The translations under genes and the position numbers were made by a program. A DNA stretch of 64,000 bases from DATMAM01 sp035559995. Its GTDB lineage: Bacteria > Desulfobacterota > Binatia > UBA9968. The notes beneath the pieces are model-generated. The model saw only the letters and a list, made by a program, of their open reading frames with translations, was not told where the DNA came from and ran no database searches. Of this stretch, positions 53,853 through 62,198 are shown piece after piece; the stretch's first letter is position 1; every line of letters starts with the position of its first letter. The DNA lies in the NCBI GenBank assembly GCA_035559995.1, contig DATMAM010000051.1, forward strand, positions 1 through 64,000, given 5' to 3'.

Positions 53853-54554
53853 CTACTCGATGCCCGCGGCCGAAAACTCCGCTTTTGCCTCCGGGCTCGC
53901 CAAAAAGCGCACAAACTCGCGCGCATTCTCCACGCTTTTCGCCGCGGCCGTCACGGCCGCCTCGTACACCGTGTAGTTTTGGATTTCCGCCGGCAGCGGG
54001 CCGACGAATTTCAGTCCGGCTCGCTTCGCCTGAACAATCACGGTCGCGGCGGCGAGGCCGATTTCCCGCCCCGTGCCTCGGGCCACGCGATCGAGCACGC
54101 CAGCCGCGTCGGGGTAGCGCTTCGCTTTGCGCTGGAGTTTTTCCGCGATTCCGAGCCGCTGGAAGAGCCTTTCCAGGTAAATCCCGGTCGATGCCTGATT
54201 GTAAACGACCGCCTCGGCCTGGAGCAGTGAATCTTTAAATTGCTCGACGGTGGCGATGCCCGGTAACTCGGCTCCTTCGCGCACCGTCACGCCTATCCCG
54301 ACACGCCCGACGGTTGCGCGCTCGGTTTCGCGCAGCTTGCCTTGCCGCGCCAGCTCGCGCACCAGATCCGCGGGCGCGATCACCACGTCCGCCGGCTCTT
54401 TGCCGGCGAGCCGCTTTCGAATCTCCGGAGCCGTTGCGAATGCGACGCTCGCACGGCGCGCGGTGGCGCGCCGGAAAGCATCGACGACTTTTCTTAATCC
54501 CGGCTCGACGGCGCCGCCGCTCAGCACGTTGATCTCTGTCGAACTCTCGCTCAC
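53853..54554 (-). CDS. ModA-like molybdate-binding-fold protein without signal peptide
   Basis: 233-aa PBP2 fold. EINVLSGGAVEPGLRKVVDAFRRATARRASVAFATAPEIRKRLAGKEPADVVIAPADLVRELARQGKL and VGRVGIGVTVREGAELPGIATVEQFKDSLLQAEAVVYNQASTGIYLERLFQRLGIAEKLQRKAK follow ModA-like substrate-binding proteins. The N-terminus (MSESSTEINVLSGG) lacks any export signal and no modBC is adjacent. Start GTG 54554. It lies 10 bp downstream of the racemase-fold gene on the same strand, so they are probably co-transcribed. The ligand could be an oxyanion or small organic acid. Confidence 0.78.
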   Translation of the reverse strand: MSESSTEINVLSGGAVEPGLRKVVDAFRRATARRASVAFATAPEIRKRLAGKEPADVVIAPADLVRELARQGKLRETERATVGRVGIGVTVREGAELPGIATVEQFKDSLLQAEAVVYNQASTGIYLERLFQRLGIAEKLQRKAKRYPDAAGVLDRVARGTGREIGLAAATVIVQAKRAGLKFVGPLPAEIQNYTVYEAAVTAAAKSVENAREFVRFLASPEAKAEFSAAGIE

Positions 54555-54564
54555 GCGCGGCGCT

Positions 54565-55290
54565 TTACGTTTGCCCGGGCGGCGGCCACGCCGACAAAAG
54601 CCTGCCGTAACCCTGGATATGGTAAGTCAGCCCCAGCGTGGCGAGCATAAACCAGAGCATCGCCGGGTTGCTCGCGATCACGGTGATCCGCAGCTCGCTC
54701 TCGAGCCTGTCCAGGACTTTTATCGGATCGAGGACCGCGCCTTGAAAATAGATCGCGTCCACCTTGCCGACCTCTGCGAGCGCCCTTTTTGCGTGCTCAA
54801 AAACCTCTTCCGGCTTGAGCTTGATGGCGTCGTGCAGTTCCTTGAAGGGCCGCGGCGCGATTGCGAAGATATTCCGCCGCTCCAGATGAGCGCAGATGAG
54901 CCCGTTCAGCCGCTCGTCGAACGGCGTCAAGAGAAGCACGCGGCTCGCCGAGAACGCGCGGAGGGCGGAGACGCAAGCGTTCAAAGCCGTCGTAACCGGC
55001 GCCGTCAGAGCCGCCTTGAGATCGGCGAGCAGCCCCGGATTGAGAACCTCGGGCGGGGCCGCGGTCACCATCACGCCGTCCCAGCGATGGCTCTCGACAA
55101 GCGCTTTGGTCTTCTCGACGATTGCGGCCTTCTTTCCCTCGATCTCGTAGAGATTGTCCCCGTACAGGCCCAGGCCGTGAAACTCCGCGCTCACGTCTTT
55201 GGGGATTACCGGCGCCATGCTGCCGTAATGCGGCCGCGTCGCCGGGCCGCAGCTCACAAACGCGATTCGCGCTCGAAGCTCGTTCGCCAT
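54565..55290 (-). CDS. Asp/Glu racemase / maleate isomerase superfamily protein lacking the cysteines
   Basis: 241-aa protein of the Asp/Glu racemase-AMDase-maleate isomerase superfamily. WDGVMVTAAPPEVLNPGLLADL is the first catalytic loop, with Ala77-Ala78 where Cys is expected, and VDAIYFQGAVLDPIKVLDRLESELRITVIASNPAMLWFML is the second, with Gln183-Gly184 in place of the CT/CTA cysteine. The rest (FSASRVLLLTPFDERLNGLICAHLERRNIFA) fits a maleate isomerase-like fold. ATG 55290 with GAGGAG. Ten bp before the ModA-like gene. Catalysis by the two-cysteine route is not expected. Confidence 0.78.
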   Translation of the reverse strand: MANELRARIAFVSCGPATRPHYGSMAPVIPKDVSAEFHGLGLYGDNLYEIEGKKAAIVEKTKALVESHRWDGVMVTAAPPEVLNPGLLADLKAALTAPVTTALNACVSALRAFSASRVLLLTPFDERLNGLICAHLERRNIFAIAPRPFKELHDAIKLKPEEVFEHAKRALAEVGKVDAIYFQGAVLDPIKVLDRLESELRITVIASNPAMLWFMLATLGLTYHIQGYGRLLSAWPPPGQT

Positions 55291-55357
55291 CGTAGCTCCT
55301 CGGGTATTCGCCAGTTTTCGACCGGCGCCGCGCGCGGCCTGGCGATCGAAGTTTCTT

Positions 55358-56389
55358 TCAGTTCCCCAGAACCTGTTTGAGGCGCGCGATAATCTCCGGC
55401 GGCTGGCTCGTGACTTCCTTTGCCATCGCCTCGAGCTCTTCGCCGCTCACCGGATCAAACTCGTAGTTTCTCTTCTTGACTTCGGCCTGGAACTGCGGAT
55501 CGGCCATCGTTTTCTTGAAAGCATCGCGCAGAATCTTGACGCGCTCGGCCGGCACGCCCGGAGGCCCGAGCATCGGCCTTCCCATGGAGCCCGCGGCAAG
55601 CAAGACGGCGGCGAGCCGGCGGCCGGACTCCGCGGTTTTGTATTTGTCCATCAGCTCGGCGACCGTCGGCGTGTCGGGGAGCCTTTCGTCGCGCTTGGCG
55701 CCGGTTTGAAAGAGATTTCGCACGAAGCCCTTCTTGCGCCACGTATGGTACGGCTCGCGGCCGAAGAAGGCCTCGATCGTGAAGGCGCGGCAGTGAATCT
55801 CGCCCCTTTCGACGGCAAGATCGATGTCGGTTCCTCCCGGATAGCCGGTAACGATATTGAACTTGGCGCCGACGACTTCCTGCATCAGTTTCGGCAGATA
55901 AGAGTCGGGGCCCGTCACTCCGGTCGCGCCGCATTTGGGCGGCTCTTTCGCCGTGCGCACGTCCTCGATTGTCTTGTACGGCGTATCCGCGCGCATGTAC
56001 ATCTGCGAATCGCCGCGCGCGGGCGAGCCGATCCAGGTGTACTTGGCCCAGTCGAACTGTATCTCTTGCCTGCCGATGAGCTGGTTGAGATAGAGCGACG
56101 GAATGATCGAGCCGATCACGGTCAAGCCGTCGGGCTTGGCGACCGAATAAAGATGGTTGGCGGCGACGACATGGCCCGCGCCCGGCATGTTCTGCACGAT
56201 GAAGTCGGGGTTTCCAGGGATATGTTTCCCCATGTGGGCGGCGACAAGCCGCGCCCACAAGTCGTAGAGATTTCCCGGCGGCGTGCCGACGATCACCGTG
56301 ATCGTCTTCCCTTGATAGAAAGGCGCCTGCGCGGCGGCATCCAGAGTCCAGAGGAGCACGCAAAAAAGTATTCCGCAAGTCCTCTTCAC
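55358..56389 (-). CDS. TctC/Bug-family solute receptor
   Basis: 343 aa. Signal peptide MKRTCGILFCVLLWTLDAAA (GTG start), then QAPFYQGKTITVIVGTPPGNLYDLWARLVAAHMGKHIPGNPDFIVQNMPGAGHVVAANHLYSVAKPDGLTVIG, a characteristic Bug receptor. The GTG at 56389 has GGAGGTGTAAG directly upstream, which decides the start over an in-frame extension to 56431. C-terminal GPPGVPAERVKILRDAFKKTMADPQFQAEVKKRNYEFDPVSGEELEAM matches the paralogue at 57324. Divergent from the chimeric locus at 56585. Confidence 0.9.
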   Translation of the reverse strand: MKRTCGILFCVLLWTLDAAAQAPFYQGKTITVIVGTPPGNLYDLWARLVAAHMGKHIPGNPDFIVQNMPGAGHVVAANHLYSVAKPDGLTVIGSIIPSLYLNQLIGRQEIQFDWAKYTWIGSPARGDSQMYMRADTPYKTIEDVRTAKEPPKCGATGVTGPDSYLPKLMQEVVGAKFNIVTGYPGGTDIDLAVERGEIHCRAFTIEAFFGREPYHTWRKKGFVRNLFQTGAKRDERLPDTPTVAELMDKYKTAESGRRLAAVLLAAGSMGRPMLGPPGVPAERVKILRDAFKKTMADPQFQAEVKKRNYEFDPVSGEELEAMAKEVTSQPPEIIARLKQVLGN

Positions 56390-56584
56390 CTTACACCTCC
56401 TGGATCGATCGCCCATGGCGAAGCCAAACATCGGCTCAAGACTAAGCCGCAGGCTAGTCGAAACCGCCGACGCGCGTCAAGCGGCAGCCGAACCTCGAAG
56501 TTGCGCCCGCTCGTGGAGCCGTGATCCAGGGAGCTGGTTTTCACGCGCAAGAGGCCGCCTGAATCGATTCGAGGGAGAACGACC

Positions 56585-56651
56585 ATGTGGAAAGGACTCA
56601 AAGTGATCGACGCGGACGCCCACATGCACGAGCCCCGGTATCTGTGGGAGC
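56585..56651 (+). pseudogene. amidohydrolase 5' remnant (start and first about 22 codons)
   Basis: ATG 56585 has GAGGGAG upstream and encodes MWKGLKVIDADAHMHEPRYLWE, the opening of an amidohydrolase_2 protein: the VIDADAHMHE stretch matches the metal-binding start seen in the intact genes at 46839 and 47961. After the Glu22 codon (ending 56650) the similarity stops and the frame hits a stop at 56720-56722 after 45 codons in total. The rest of the gene (about 340 codons) is missing, and the downstream DNA is a different gene in another frame. Confidence 0.75.
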
Positions 56652-57224
56652 GCGAAGGACGTGCCGCGGAGCTACGAAGATCTTCTCCAGCCCAAGTGGC
56701 GCGACAAGATCATGATGGATGAAGAGGAGGAATACTGGTACGCCTCGGTGCTCGAGATCATGGGCAAAGAAAAAGGCGCTAACTTCATGCGCGCGCTCGC
56801 CGAGCAACGGCCCGTCTTCCAGGGAAGTAAGACGCTCATGATGCAGCTGTTGTGCGCCGGCGAGGTGGCCCTCGCCTTTCCCGTAAACTTCAATCAGGCC
56901 AACGACGCAGTCAAACGAGGATGCCCGACCGGCTGGGTGGCGATCGAGCCCCAGACGCAGCGGCCGCCGTTTACGATCGTCATGGCGCCAAACGCGCCCC
57001 ACCCCGCGGCCGCCAAGCTCTTCATCGATTTTATGCTTTCCGAGGACGCGCAAAGATTCATGCAAGAAAATATTTACCGCCAGGCTTCAAGAGCGGATGT
57101 CGAGCCGAGCGGCGATCTGGCCAAGCTCAAAGGCGTGCGCGTTTGGCAGACGGATTGGAACGCGCTCGTGCGCAACCATCAGGCGTATCGCAAAGCCTAT
57201 CGCGAGACGTTCAACCTCCATTGA
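56652..57224 (+). pseudogene. solute-binding protein 3' fragment (iron(III)/spermidine-type SBP)
   Basis: From 56652 (GCG AAG GAC GTG) an SBP C-terminal half is in frame: VPRSYEDLLQPKWRDKIMMDE, LLCAGEVALAFPVNFNQANDAV, IVMAPNAPHPAAAKLFIDFMLSEDAQRFMQE, typical of ABC Fe3+/putrescine-type binding proteins. The N-terminal half, about 150 residues including the signal peptide, is absent. A GTG at 56661 could start an 187-codon frame, but without a signal peptide or the first lobe the product would not function as a receptor. The junction with the amidohydrolase remnant lies at about 56648-56654. Confidence 0.78.
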
Positions 57225-57323
57225 GCCGCCATCCATGCGGCGATAGGACCGCATTTGCGAGCCGGCGGGTTTCGTCGGCGCGCGCGCCTCTGTACCACCG
57301 CTCCCCGCTAGGCATGACTTCGA

Positions 57324-58364
57324 TTACTTTAGCGCTTCCTTCAGGCGCGCGAGCACGGACGGCGAGATTTTGAACATGCCGCTCACGATCTTCTGCACCT
57401 CTTCGCCGCTCAGCGGGTCGATGTCGATCTTGGACTTGGTCGCGTCTGCGAGAAACTCCGGGTCCTTCATGGTGTCCATGAAAGCCTTGCGCAGGAGCTG
57501 CACCCGCTCTTTCGGAGTGCCGGGCGGAAGGACGTACGGGCGGTTCGTGATCGCCGGGACGGTAATGCCGTTCTCGATTAGCTGCCGCGCCTCGTCCGTC
57601 TTCGCGTAGCTGATCGCGAGCGGTACCTTCGGCAGGTCCGGATGGGGCTTCGATACCATCTGCACGATCACAATCGCCTCGCCCGACTCGAGCGCTTTTC
57701 GCCATGTCGCTCTGATGGAGTCCCATCCCCAACAGGCGCCCGCCAGCTCTCCGGACTCCGCCGCCAAACGGATATCTGCGGTGCCTTTGTACCCGGAAAC
57801 GATCTGTACCGGCAGATTGAGCGCGGCCCGCAAAATCTTGGGCGCGTCATGAACGAGGTCTCCCGGCGCCGTCGCGCCGATCTTCACGGGCGTTTTGGCC
57901 GCAAGCCACTGTTCCATGCTGGTGATCCCGCTCGCTCGGGTCAGCGCGCACGCGCGCGTGTCCTGCACGGGGACGCCGAGAAACTCGAACTTCTGCGCGT
58001 CGAACTCGATGCCGGCGCCGCCCTGCAGCTGCTGCATGAAAAGGCCGCCGCCGAAGTGGCCGATCGTAAGGCCGTCGGGTCTGGCAACCTTGAAAACGTG
58101 GTTGGCGGCAATCAGGCTGCCGGCTCCGGCCATGTTTTCCACAATGATTGTCGGATGACCGGGAATGTGCTTGCCCATATGGCGCGAGATCACGCGCGCA
58201 TAGGTATCGAAGCCCCCTCCGGCCGCAAAGCCGACGACAATGCGCATGGTCTTGCCCTTGTAGAAGGGCTCCTGCGCATAGCTTGAACCGCCGGACGCGA
58301 CGCCGACGGCCAAAAAAACGGTTAAGATCGCGAGCTTCCTTCCCAGCCCAAACCCGATCTTCAT
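57324..58364 (-). CDS. TctC/Bug-family solute receptor
   Basis: 346 aa. Signal peptide MKIGFGLGRKLAILTVFLAVGVASGGSSYA, then QEPFYKGKTMRIVVGFAAGGGFDTYARVISRHMGKHIPGHPTIIVENMAGAGSLIAANHVFKVARPDGLTIGHFGG. VLPPGTPKERVQLLRKAFMDTMKDPEFLADATKSKIDIDPLSGEEVQKI closes the protein, close to the paralogue at 55358. ATG 58364 with GGAGG. No TctA/B genes nearby. The gene ends 100 bp from the SBP fragment, on the opposite strand. Confidence 0.92.
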   Translation of the reverse strand: MKIGFGLGRKLAILTVFLAVGVASGGSSYAQEPFYKGKTMRIVVGFAAGGGFDTYARVISRHMGKHIPGHPTIIVENMAGAGSLIAANHVFKVARPDGLTIGHFGGGLFMQQLQGGAGIEFDAQKFEFLGVPVQDTRACALTRASGITSMEQWLAAKTPVKIGATAPGDLVHDAPKILRAALNLPVQIVSGYKGTADIRLAAESGELAGACWGWDSIRATWRKALESGEAIVIVQMVSKPHPDLPKVPLAISYAKTDEARQLIENGITVPAITNRPYVLPPGTPKERVQLLRKAFMDTMKDPEFLADATKSKIDIDPLSGEEVQKIVSGMFKISPSVLARLKEALK

Positions 58365-58434
58365 GATTAAACCTCCTCTATTTAATTCTGCTCTTGGTAA
58401 GAATCGCCGCGCATTTTTTCACTGGGCGCGGTGG

Positions 58435-59025
58435 CTATTTCCCTGGCCGGATGCGCCAAAGATAAATGGTTGCCGAGTCGCCCATGTTGACCACCCGGTC
58501 CGGCTTCCAGTCTCCCATGTCGAAATCGTGGGAGACGACCCGGGAGCCGGGCTTGAGCTGCTTTAAGAGCGTAGGCCGGAGCTTTAGGTTTACGTCCGGC
58601 AAAAGATACATGGTCACGACCGACGCCGGGCTCACGTCGACCGTCAAGATATCCTGTTGGCGGATCTCGACCAGCTTTTCGACCCCGGCCTTCTTTATAT
58701 TTTCGCGCGATTCCTTGATGCGCTCCGGGTCGATCTCAAAACCGACCGCCCTCACGCCGTATTTTTTCGCCGCTGTGATCACGATTCGGCCGTCGCCCGA
58801 TCCGAGATCGTAAACCACATCGCCTTTCTTGATTTCCGCCAGCTCGAGCATCTTTTCGACCACATCTTGCGGCGTGGGCACATACGGGACGATCTTTTTC
58901 GCCTGCCAATCCTGATCTTGGGCTGCGGCGGGCGCGCCGTAGAGGGCGCCTGTCGATGGCGAAAGAGAGATGAGCGCGACCAGGACATAGACTGAGAACC
59001 CAAGGGGTCTCCGCATTCTCGTCAT
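58435..59025 (-). CDS. class I SAM methyltransferase-like protein with export signal
   Basis: 196 aa. N-terminal hydrophobic segment with a signal-peptidase-like site (VYVLVALISLSPSTGALYGAPAAAQDQDW), then a Rossmann methyltransferase core: VYDLGSGDGRIVITAAKK (motif I, 72-87), VGFEIDPERIKESRENI, VEIRQQDIL, VTMYLLPDVNLKLRP. If exported it would meet no SAM in the periplasm, which is odd; alternatively the leader is a membrane anchor with the domain inside, or the protein has another role. ATG 59025 with AAGGAGG. Close relatives with signals are widespread but uncharacterised. Confidence 0.72.
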   Translation of the reverse strand: MTRMRRPLGFSVYVLVALISLSPSTGALYGAPAAAQDQDWQAKKIVPYVPTPQDVVEKMLELAEIKKGDVVYDLGSGDGRIVITAAKKYGVRAVGFEIDPERIKESRENIKKAGVEKLVEIRQQDILTVDVSPASVVTMYLLPDVNLKLRPTLLKQLKPGSRVVSHDFDMGDWKPDRVVNMGDSATIYLWRIRPGK

Positions 59026-59219
59026 TGCTTTCCTCCTTAGCACCTTCGCGGGTTCGTACGCTGGGATTTTTACTAACATTGTTGGCCCGGCTTTGCCAAC
59101 GAGCCCTGGGAGGTCGCCGCCCGCTTTCGCGGCCGCCCGGCGATCTCATTTCTCGGGTGACCCCGGCGGCCGATTCTGTTAGCATGGCCTTACAACCCTG
59201 AGATCCGCGGCAAAGACGG

Positions 59220-59492
59220 ATGGGGAGGAACTTAATCAAAGGGTTAACCGATTGGGCCGCGCGACGCCAGTTCTATCATTTTGCTGCCGCCGGGGTGTGG
59301 GGGCTCATTCTTGCTTTCGTTTTGGGCGTGATCGAATTTGACGGGCAAAGCGGCCGCTTCCTGTTGCGCGAGAACTGGTTTCTCGCCACGATCGGTCTGA
59401 GCGCGATCATGTACACGGCTCTGGCCGTGCTCAAAAAAAAGCTCGCCGCGGAAAAGCCCCCGTCGGAGGAACAGATTGCGCCCGAGGACTAG
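59220..59492 (+). CDS. small two-helix membrane protein
   Basis: 90 aa with two hydrophobic helices (about 18-40 FYHFAAAGVWGLILAFVLGVI and 52-72 NWFLATIGLSAIMYTALAVL), a basic loop between, and a charged C-terminus (KKKLAAEKPPSEEQIAPED). ATG 59220. No similarity I recognise. The divergent methyltransferase-like gene is 194 bp upstream. Could be an accessory or stress membrane peptide. Confidence 0.6.
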   Translation: MGRNLIKGLTDWAARRQFYHFAAAGVWGLILAFVLGVIEFDGQSGRFLLRENWFLATIGLSAIMYTALAVLKKKLAAEKPPSEEQIAPED

Positions 59493-59572
59493 GCGCGCGC
59501 TCCCTCAGCCGGCGTCTCTAGGCTTTCGCTCGCCCGTGCCACAAGGGTCGATCCGGCGGAGGTTCGCATAAG

Positions 59573-60568
59573 ATGGCAACGACGCCCCGCTTCACGACGG
59601 ACGAGGCCGTAGAGCGGCTGCTCAAGAGCGCGCACGCGAAGGCAGGCAACTTCTACGCGATGTACTCGAGCATCCTCGGCGGCATCGTCACCGATCCGGC
59701 CTTGATGGTCGTTCCGCTCGACGATCACATGGTTCATCGCGGTCACGGCGTCTTTGACACGGCAACGCTCGCCCATGGCATGCTCTACCAGCTCGATCCG
59801 CATCTCGAGCGGCTGCTCCGCTCCGCGGAGATGGCGCGCATACCGCTGCCCTTCCCGCCCGCGCGGCTGCGCGAGATCATCCTCGACACCGCGGCCGCAA
59901 GCGGCCAGCGGGAAGCTTCGGTGCGCTACTGGCTTTCCGCCGGCCCCGGAGGATTCGGCCTCGCGCCGAGCGAATGCGTCGGCAGCAGCTTTTACGTCAT
60001 CGTCTTCAAGCCCGAAGCCTACCCCGACTCCTTTTACACCGAGGGCGTCAAGGTGGTGACGAGCACCGTGCCGATCAAGCCGGCGTTTTTTGCCAGGGTG
60101 AAGTCGACCAATTACCTACCCAACGTTCTTGTCGTCGTCGAGGCCAAAGACCTGGGCGCCGACAACGGCATCTTCGTCGACGCGAGCGGCAACGTCGCCG
60201 AAAGCTCGAATATGAACGTCGCGTTCGTCACCCGCGATCGGGTATTCATTCACCCGCGCTTCGACGCCGTCCTTTCCGGCATCACCGCGCAGCGGATGCT
60301 CGAGCTCGCGCGCTCGCTGATCGACGAGGGCATGCTCCGAGATGTCGTCGTCGCCGATATCCCGGTCGGCAAAGCGCGCGAGGCCGCGGAGATGCTGCTT
60401 CTCGGAAGCTCGATCAAAGTTGCGCCCGTCGTCGCGTGGGACGGCCGGCCCGTCGGCGATGGAAAACCCGGCCCCATCGCCCGGCGGCTGCTTGAGCTAT
60501 GGCATGAGGACGTCGCGAGCGCGGCCGATCAGCTCGTGCCTGTCCCGTACGAAAAGTTTGCGCGCTAA
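59573..60568 (+). CDS. class IV aminotransferase (branched-chain/D-amino acid type)
   Basis: 331-aa PLP enzyme of fold type IV. HMVHRGHGVFDTATLAHGMLYQLDPHLERLLRSAEMARIPLPF, the Schiff-base lysine in ARVKSTNYLPNVLVVVEAK, GIFVDASGNVAESSNMNVAFV and VLSGITAQRMLELA match BCAT/DAAT/ADCL proteins. GGAGG lies before ATG 59573. The N-terminal about 40 residues (TTPRFTTDEAVERLLKS) extend beyond the usual start. Whether it acts on branched-chain amino acids, D-alanine or 4-amino-4-deoxychorismate cannot be decided. Confidence 0.9.
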   Translation: MATTPRFTTDEAVERLLKSAHAKAGNFYAMYSSILGGIVTDPALMVVPLDDHMVHRGHGVFDTATLAHGMLYQLDPHLERLLRSAEMARIPLPFPPARLREIILDTAAASGQREASVRYWLSAGPGGFGLAPSECVGSSFYVIVFKPEAYPDSFYTEGVKVVTSTVPIKPAFFARVKSTNYLPNVLVVVEAKDLGADNGIFVDASGNVAESSNMNVAFVTRDRVFIHPRFDAVLSGITAQRMLELARSLIDEGMLRDVVVADIPVGKAREAAEMLLLGSSIKVAPVVAWDGRPVGDGKPGPIARRLLELWHEDVASAADQLVPVPYEKFAR

Positions 60569-60590
60569 ACCGCGCGCGGAGGCACAAACC

Positions 60591-61052
60591 GTGAAACGCG
60601 CCGCCCTCAACGCCGTCGCTTTTGCCTTCTGCCTTTTCCCTGCGGACTATCTTTTCGGACAGGCGATCGTCGAGTATGGCAAAGGCCTGGAGCAGGTCCG
60701 GCCGCCAAGCGGCCCGGGCATCAAGGGGTCGGGAAGCGCGCGGCGCGCGGGCGGCACGAGCCAGGAGCCGAGCGCGCCTCTTCCCCCGACGGTGCTTCCC
60801 GCGGGGCTAACGGTGAAAGAGGACCAGGCCCAATTGTACGCGCAGCAGGACGAATATTCGGCGCGCGTCGAGATAGCGCCCAAAGGGGCGCGCCTGACGC
60901 CGCTCGGCCAGGCGACGGCAGGCGGTGAAAAATGGTACCTGGCGCGCACGCCTCAGGGCACGATCGGCTGGGTAAAGGCGGTAGCCGTGGAGGAAATTTG
61001 GCCGGCCTCGGCAAAAGACGCCAAGAGTCAGGGCGCAAGGAAGCCGCGCTGA
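60591..61052 (+). CDS. secreted SH3b-domain protein
   Basis: 153 aa. Signal peptide MKRAALNAVAFAFCLFPADYLFG (GTG start), a Pro/Gly/Arg-rich linker, then a bacterial SH3 (SH3b) domain: LTVKEDQAQLYAQQDEYSARVEIAPKGARLTPLGQATAGGEKWYLARTPQGTIGWVKAVAVEEIW. SH3b domains bind peptidoglycan or surface polymers. GGAGG precedes GTG 60591. It follows the class IV aminotransferase by 22 bp on the same strand and could be co-transcribed, but a shared function is not obvious. Confidence 0.8.
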   Translation: MKRAALNAVAFAFCLFPADYLFGQAIVEYGKGLEQVRPPSGPGIKGSGSARRAGGTSQEPSAPLPPTVLPAGLTVKEDQAQLYAQQDEYSARVEIAPKGARLTPLGQATAGGEKWYLARTPQGTIGWVKAVAVEEIWPASAKDAKSQGARKPR

Positions 61053-61085
61053 GTTGATCGGATCGGCCGGGAAATTAGCTCCCGT

Positions 61086-62159
61086 TTACGGCGAGTAGGC
61101 TCGGCTTCCGCGCTCGGTGACGAATAACTGCGACGGCAATTCGGTGCCAATGCCGCGCTCTCGCGCCTTCTCGTAGATCAGCCTTGCGGTTGCCGCAAAC
61201 TGGATTCCCATCCCCGTATTGTTTTTGAAGAGCGTGATCTCGTCCGCGTCGCGCCGCCCGCGGCAGCGCCCGGTGAGGAGCTCGCCCAGCTCGTGAAGGT
61301 CCTCGGCGCGCACGAGCCCGCGTTCGATGCGCTCCGCGAACTCCGCCTGCCGATCCAAAAAGATCTGCTGTCGCGAGCCGACCACGATCAAGCCCGCGCG
61401 CCGGATGGCCTCGTCGTCGAGCTCCCGGCGCGGCAGATAGCCATCGCCGCCGACGATGCTGTTGACGTGACATCCGCGCGCGAGCCACTCGCCCTCGACG
61501 ACCGGATCGACCGTGTTGGTTGCCGCGGTGACGATGTCGCTTTCGCGCACCGCTTCTTCGGCGCTGTCGACCGCGGCGACATCGACGCCGGTTTTTTCCG
61601 CCATCGCGCGCGCAAATGCTTCGCGGTGAGCGCGCGTCGGGCTGAAAACTTTGACTCTCCTGATCGGGCGCACGGTCAACGCCGCAAGCACTTGCGTGCG
61701 CGCCTGCTCGCCGGAGCCGAGAAGCCCGAGAACGGCCGCGTCGGGCCGGGCGAGCGCTCTCATGGCGACGCCGCTGGTGGCGGCGACGCGCAAAACCGAC
61801 GGCACGTGGTCGTCCATAATCGCCAAAAGCTCGCAGGTTTCCATGTCGAAGAGAAAAACCATGCCGACGAAATTCCCGGGATAGACGCGCCGCCTTGAGT
61901 TTCCGACCCGATCCTCGCGCGAGAAGCTCGAATCGATGCGCAGCGCCATCGATTTGATCCCGGGGACAAGCCCCATGATGTTATTGAAATAGTATTGCGT
62001 GCCCTGCTCTTTTCCCGGCGCCTGGACGCGTAGGCGCGCGCGCGGCGCGTTGAGCGCCTTTTCCTCGCCCAGCTCCCTAAACGCGGCCTCGATCGCTTCG
62101 ATCTCCTCCGCCATCGGCACAAGATCTTCCATCTGCTCGTTCTTAAGGACCAAAACCAT
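61086..62159 (-). CDS. ornithine cyclodeaminase/mu-crystallin family protein
   Basis: 357 aa. Rossmann NAD(P)-binding site AVLGLLGSGEQARTQVLAALTVRPIRRVKVFSP, preceded by VLRVAATSGVAMRALARPDA and followed by SDIVTAATNTVDPVVEGEWLARGCHVNSIVGGDGYLPRRELDDEAIRRA, the OCD/mu-crystallin core. Members convert ornithine to proline, or act as ketimine reductases, alanine dehydrogenases or lysine cyclodeaminases; the exact reaction is unclear. ATG 62159. The ABC ATPase gene is 39 bp upstream on the same strand, so they are likely one transcript. Confidence 0.9.
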   Translation of the reverse strand: MVLVLKNEQMEDLVPMAEEIEAIEAAFRELGEEKALNAPRARLRVQAPGKEQGTQYYFNNIMGLVPGIKSMALRIDSSFSREDRVGNSRRRVYPGNFVGMVFLFDMETCELLAIMDDHVPSVLRVAATSGVAMRALARPDAAVLGLLGSGEQARTQVLAALTVRPIRRVKVFSPTRAHREAFARAMAEKTGVDVAAVDSAEEAVRESDIVTAATNTVDPVVEGEWLARGCHVNSIVGGDGYLPRRELDDEAIRRAGLIVVGSRQQIFLDRQAEFAERIERGLVRAEDLHELGELLTGRCRGRRDADEITLFKNNTGMGIQFAATARLIYEKARERGIGTELPSQLFVTERGSRAYSP

Positions 62160-62198
62160 AACGGCTCCTTCGGCTATTTGGGTCTTACGAGGCGTGGC

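Noticed and set aside
52482..54230. 582-codon plus-strand frame over the haem-propeller gene
   Set aside because: Antisense to the secreted haem-c/propeller protein, which has a signal peptide, CANCH motif and good ribosome site.
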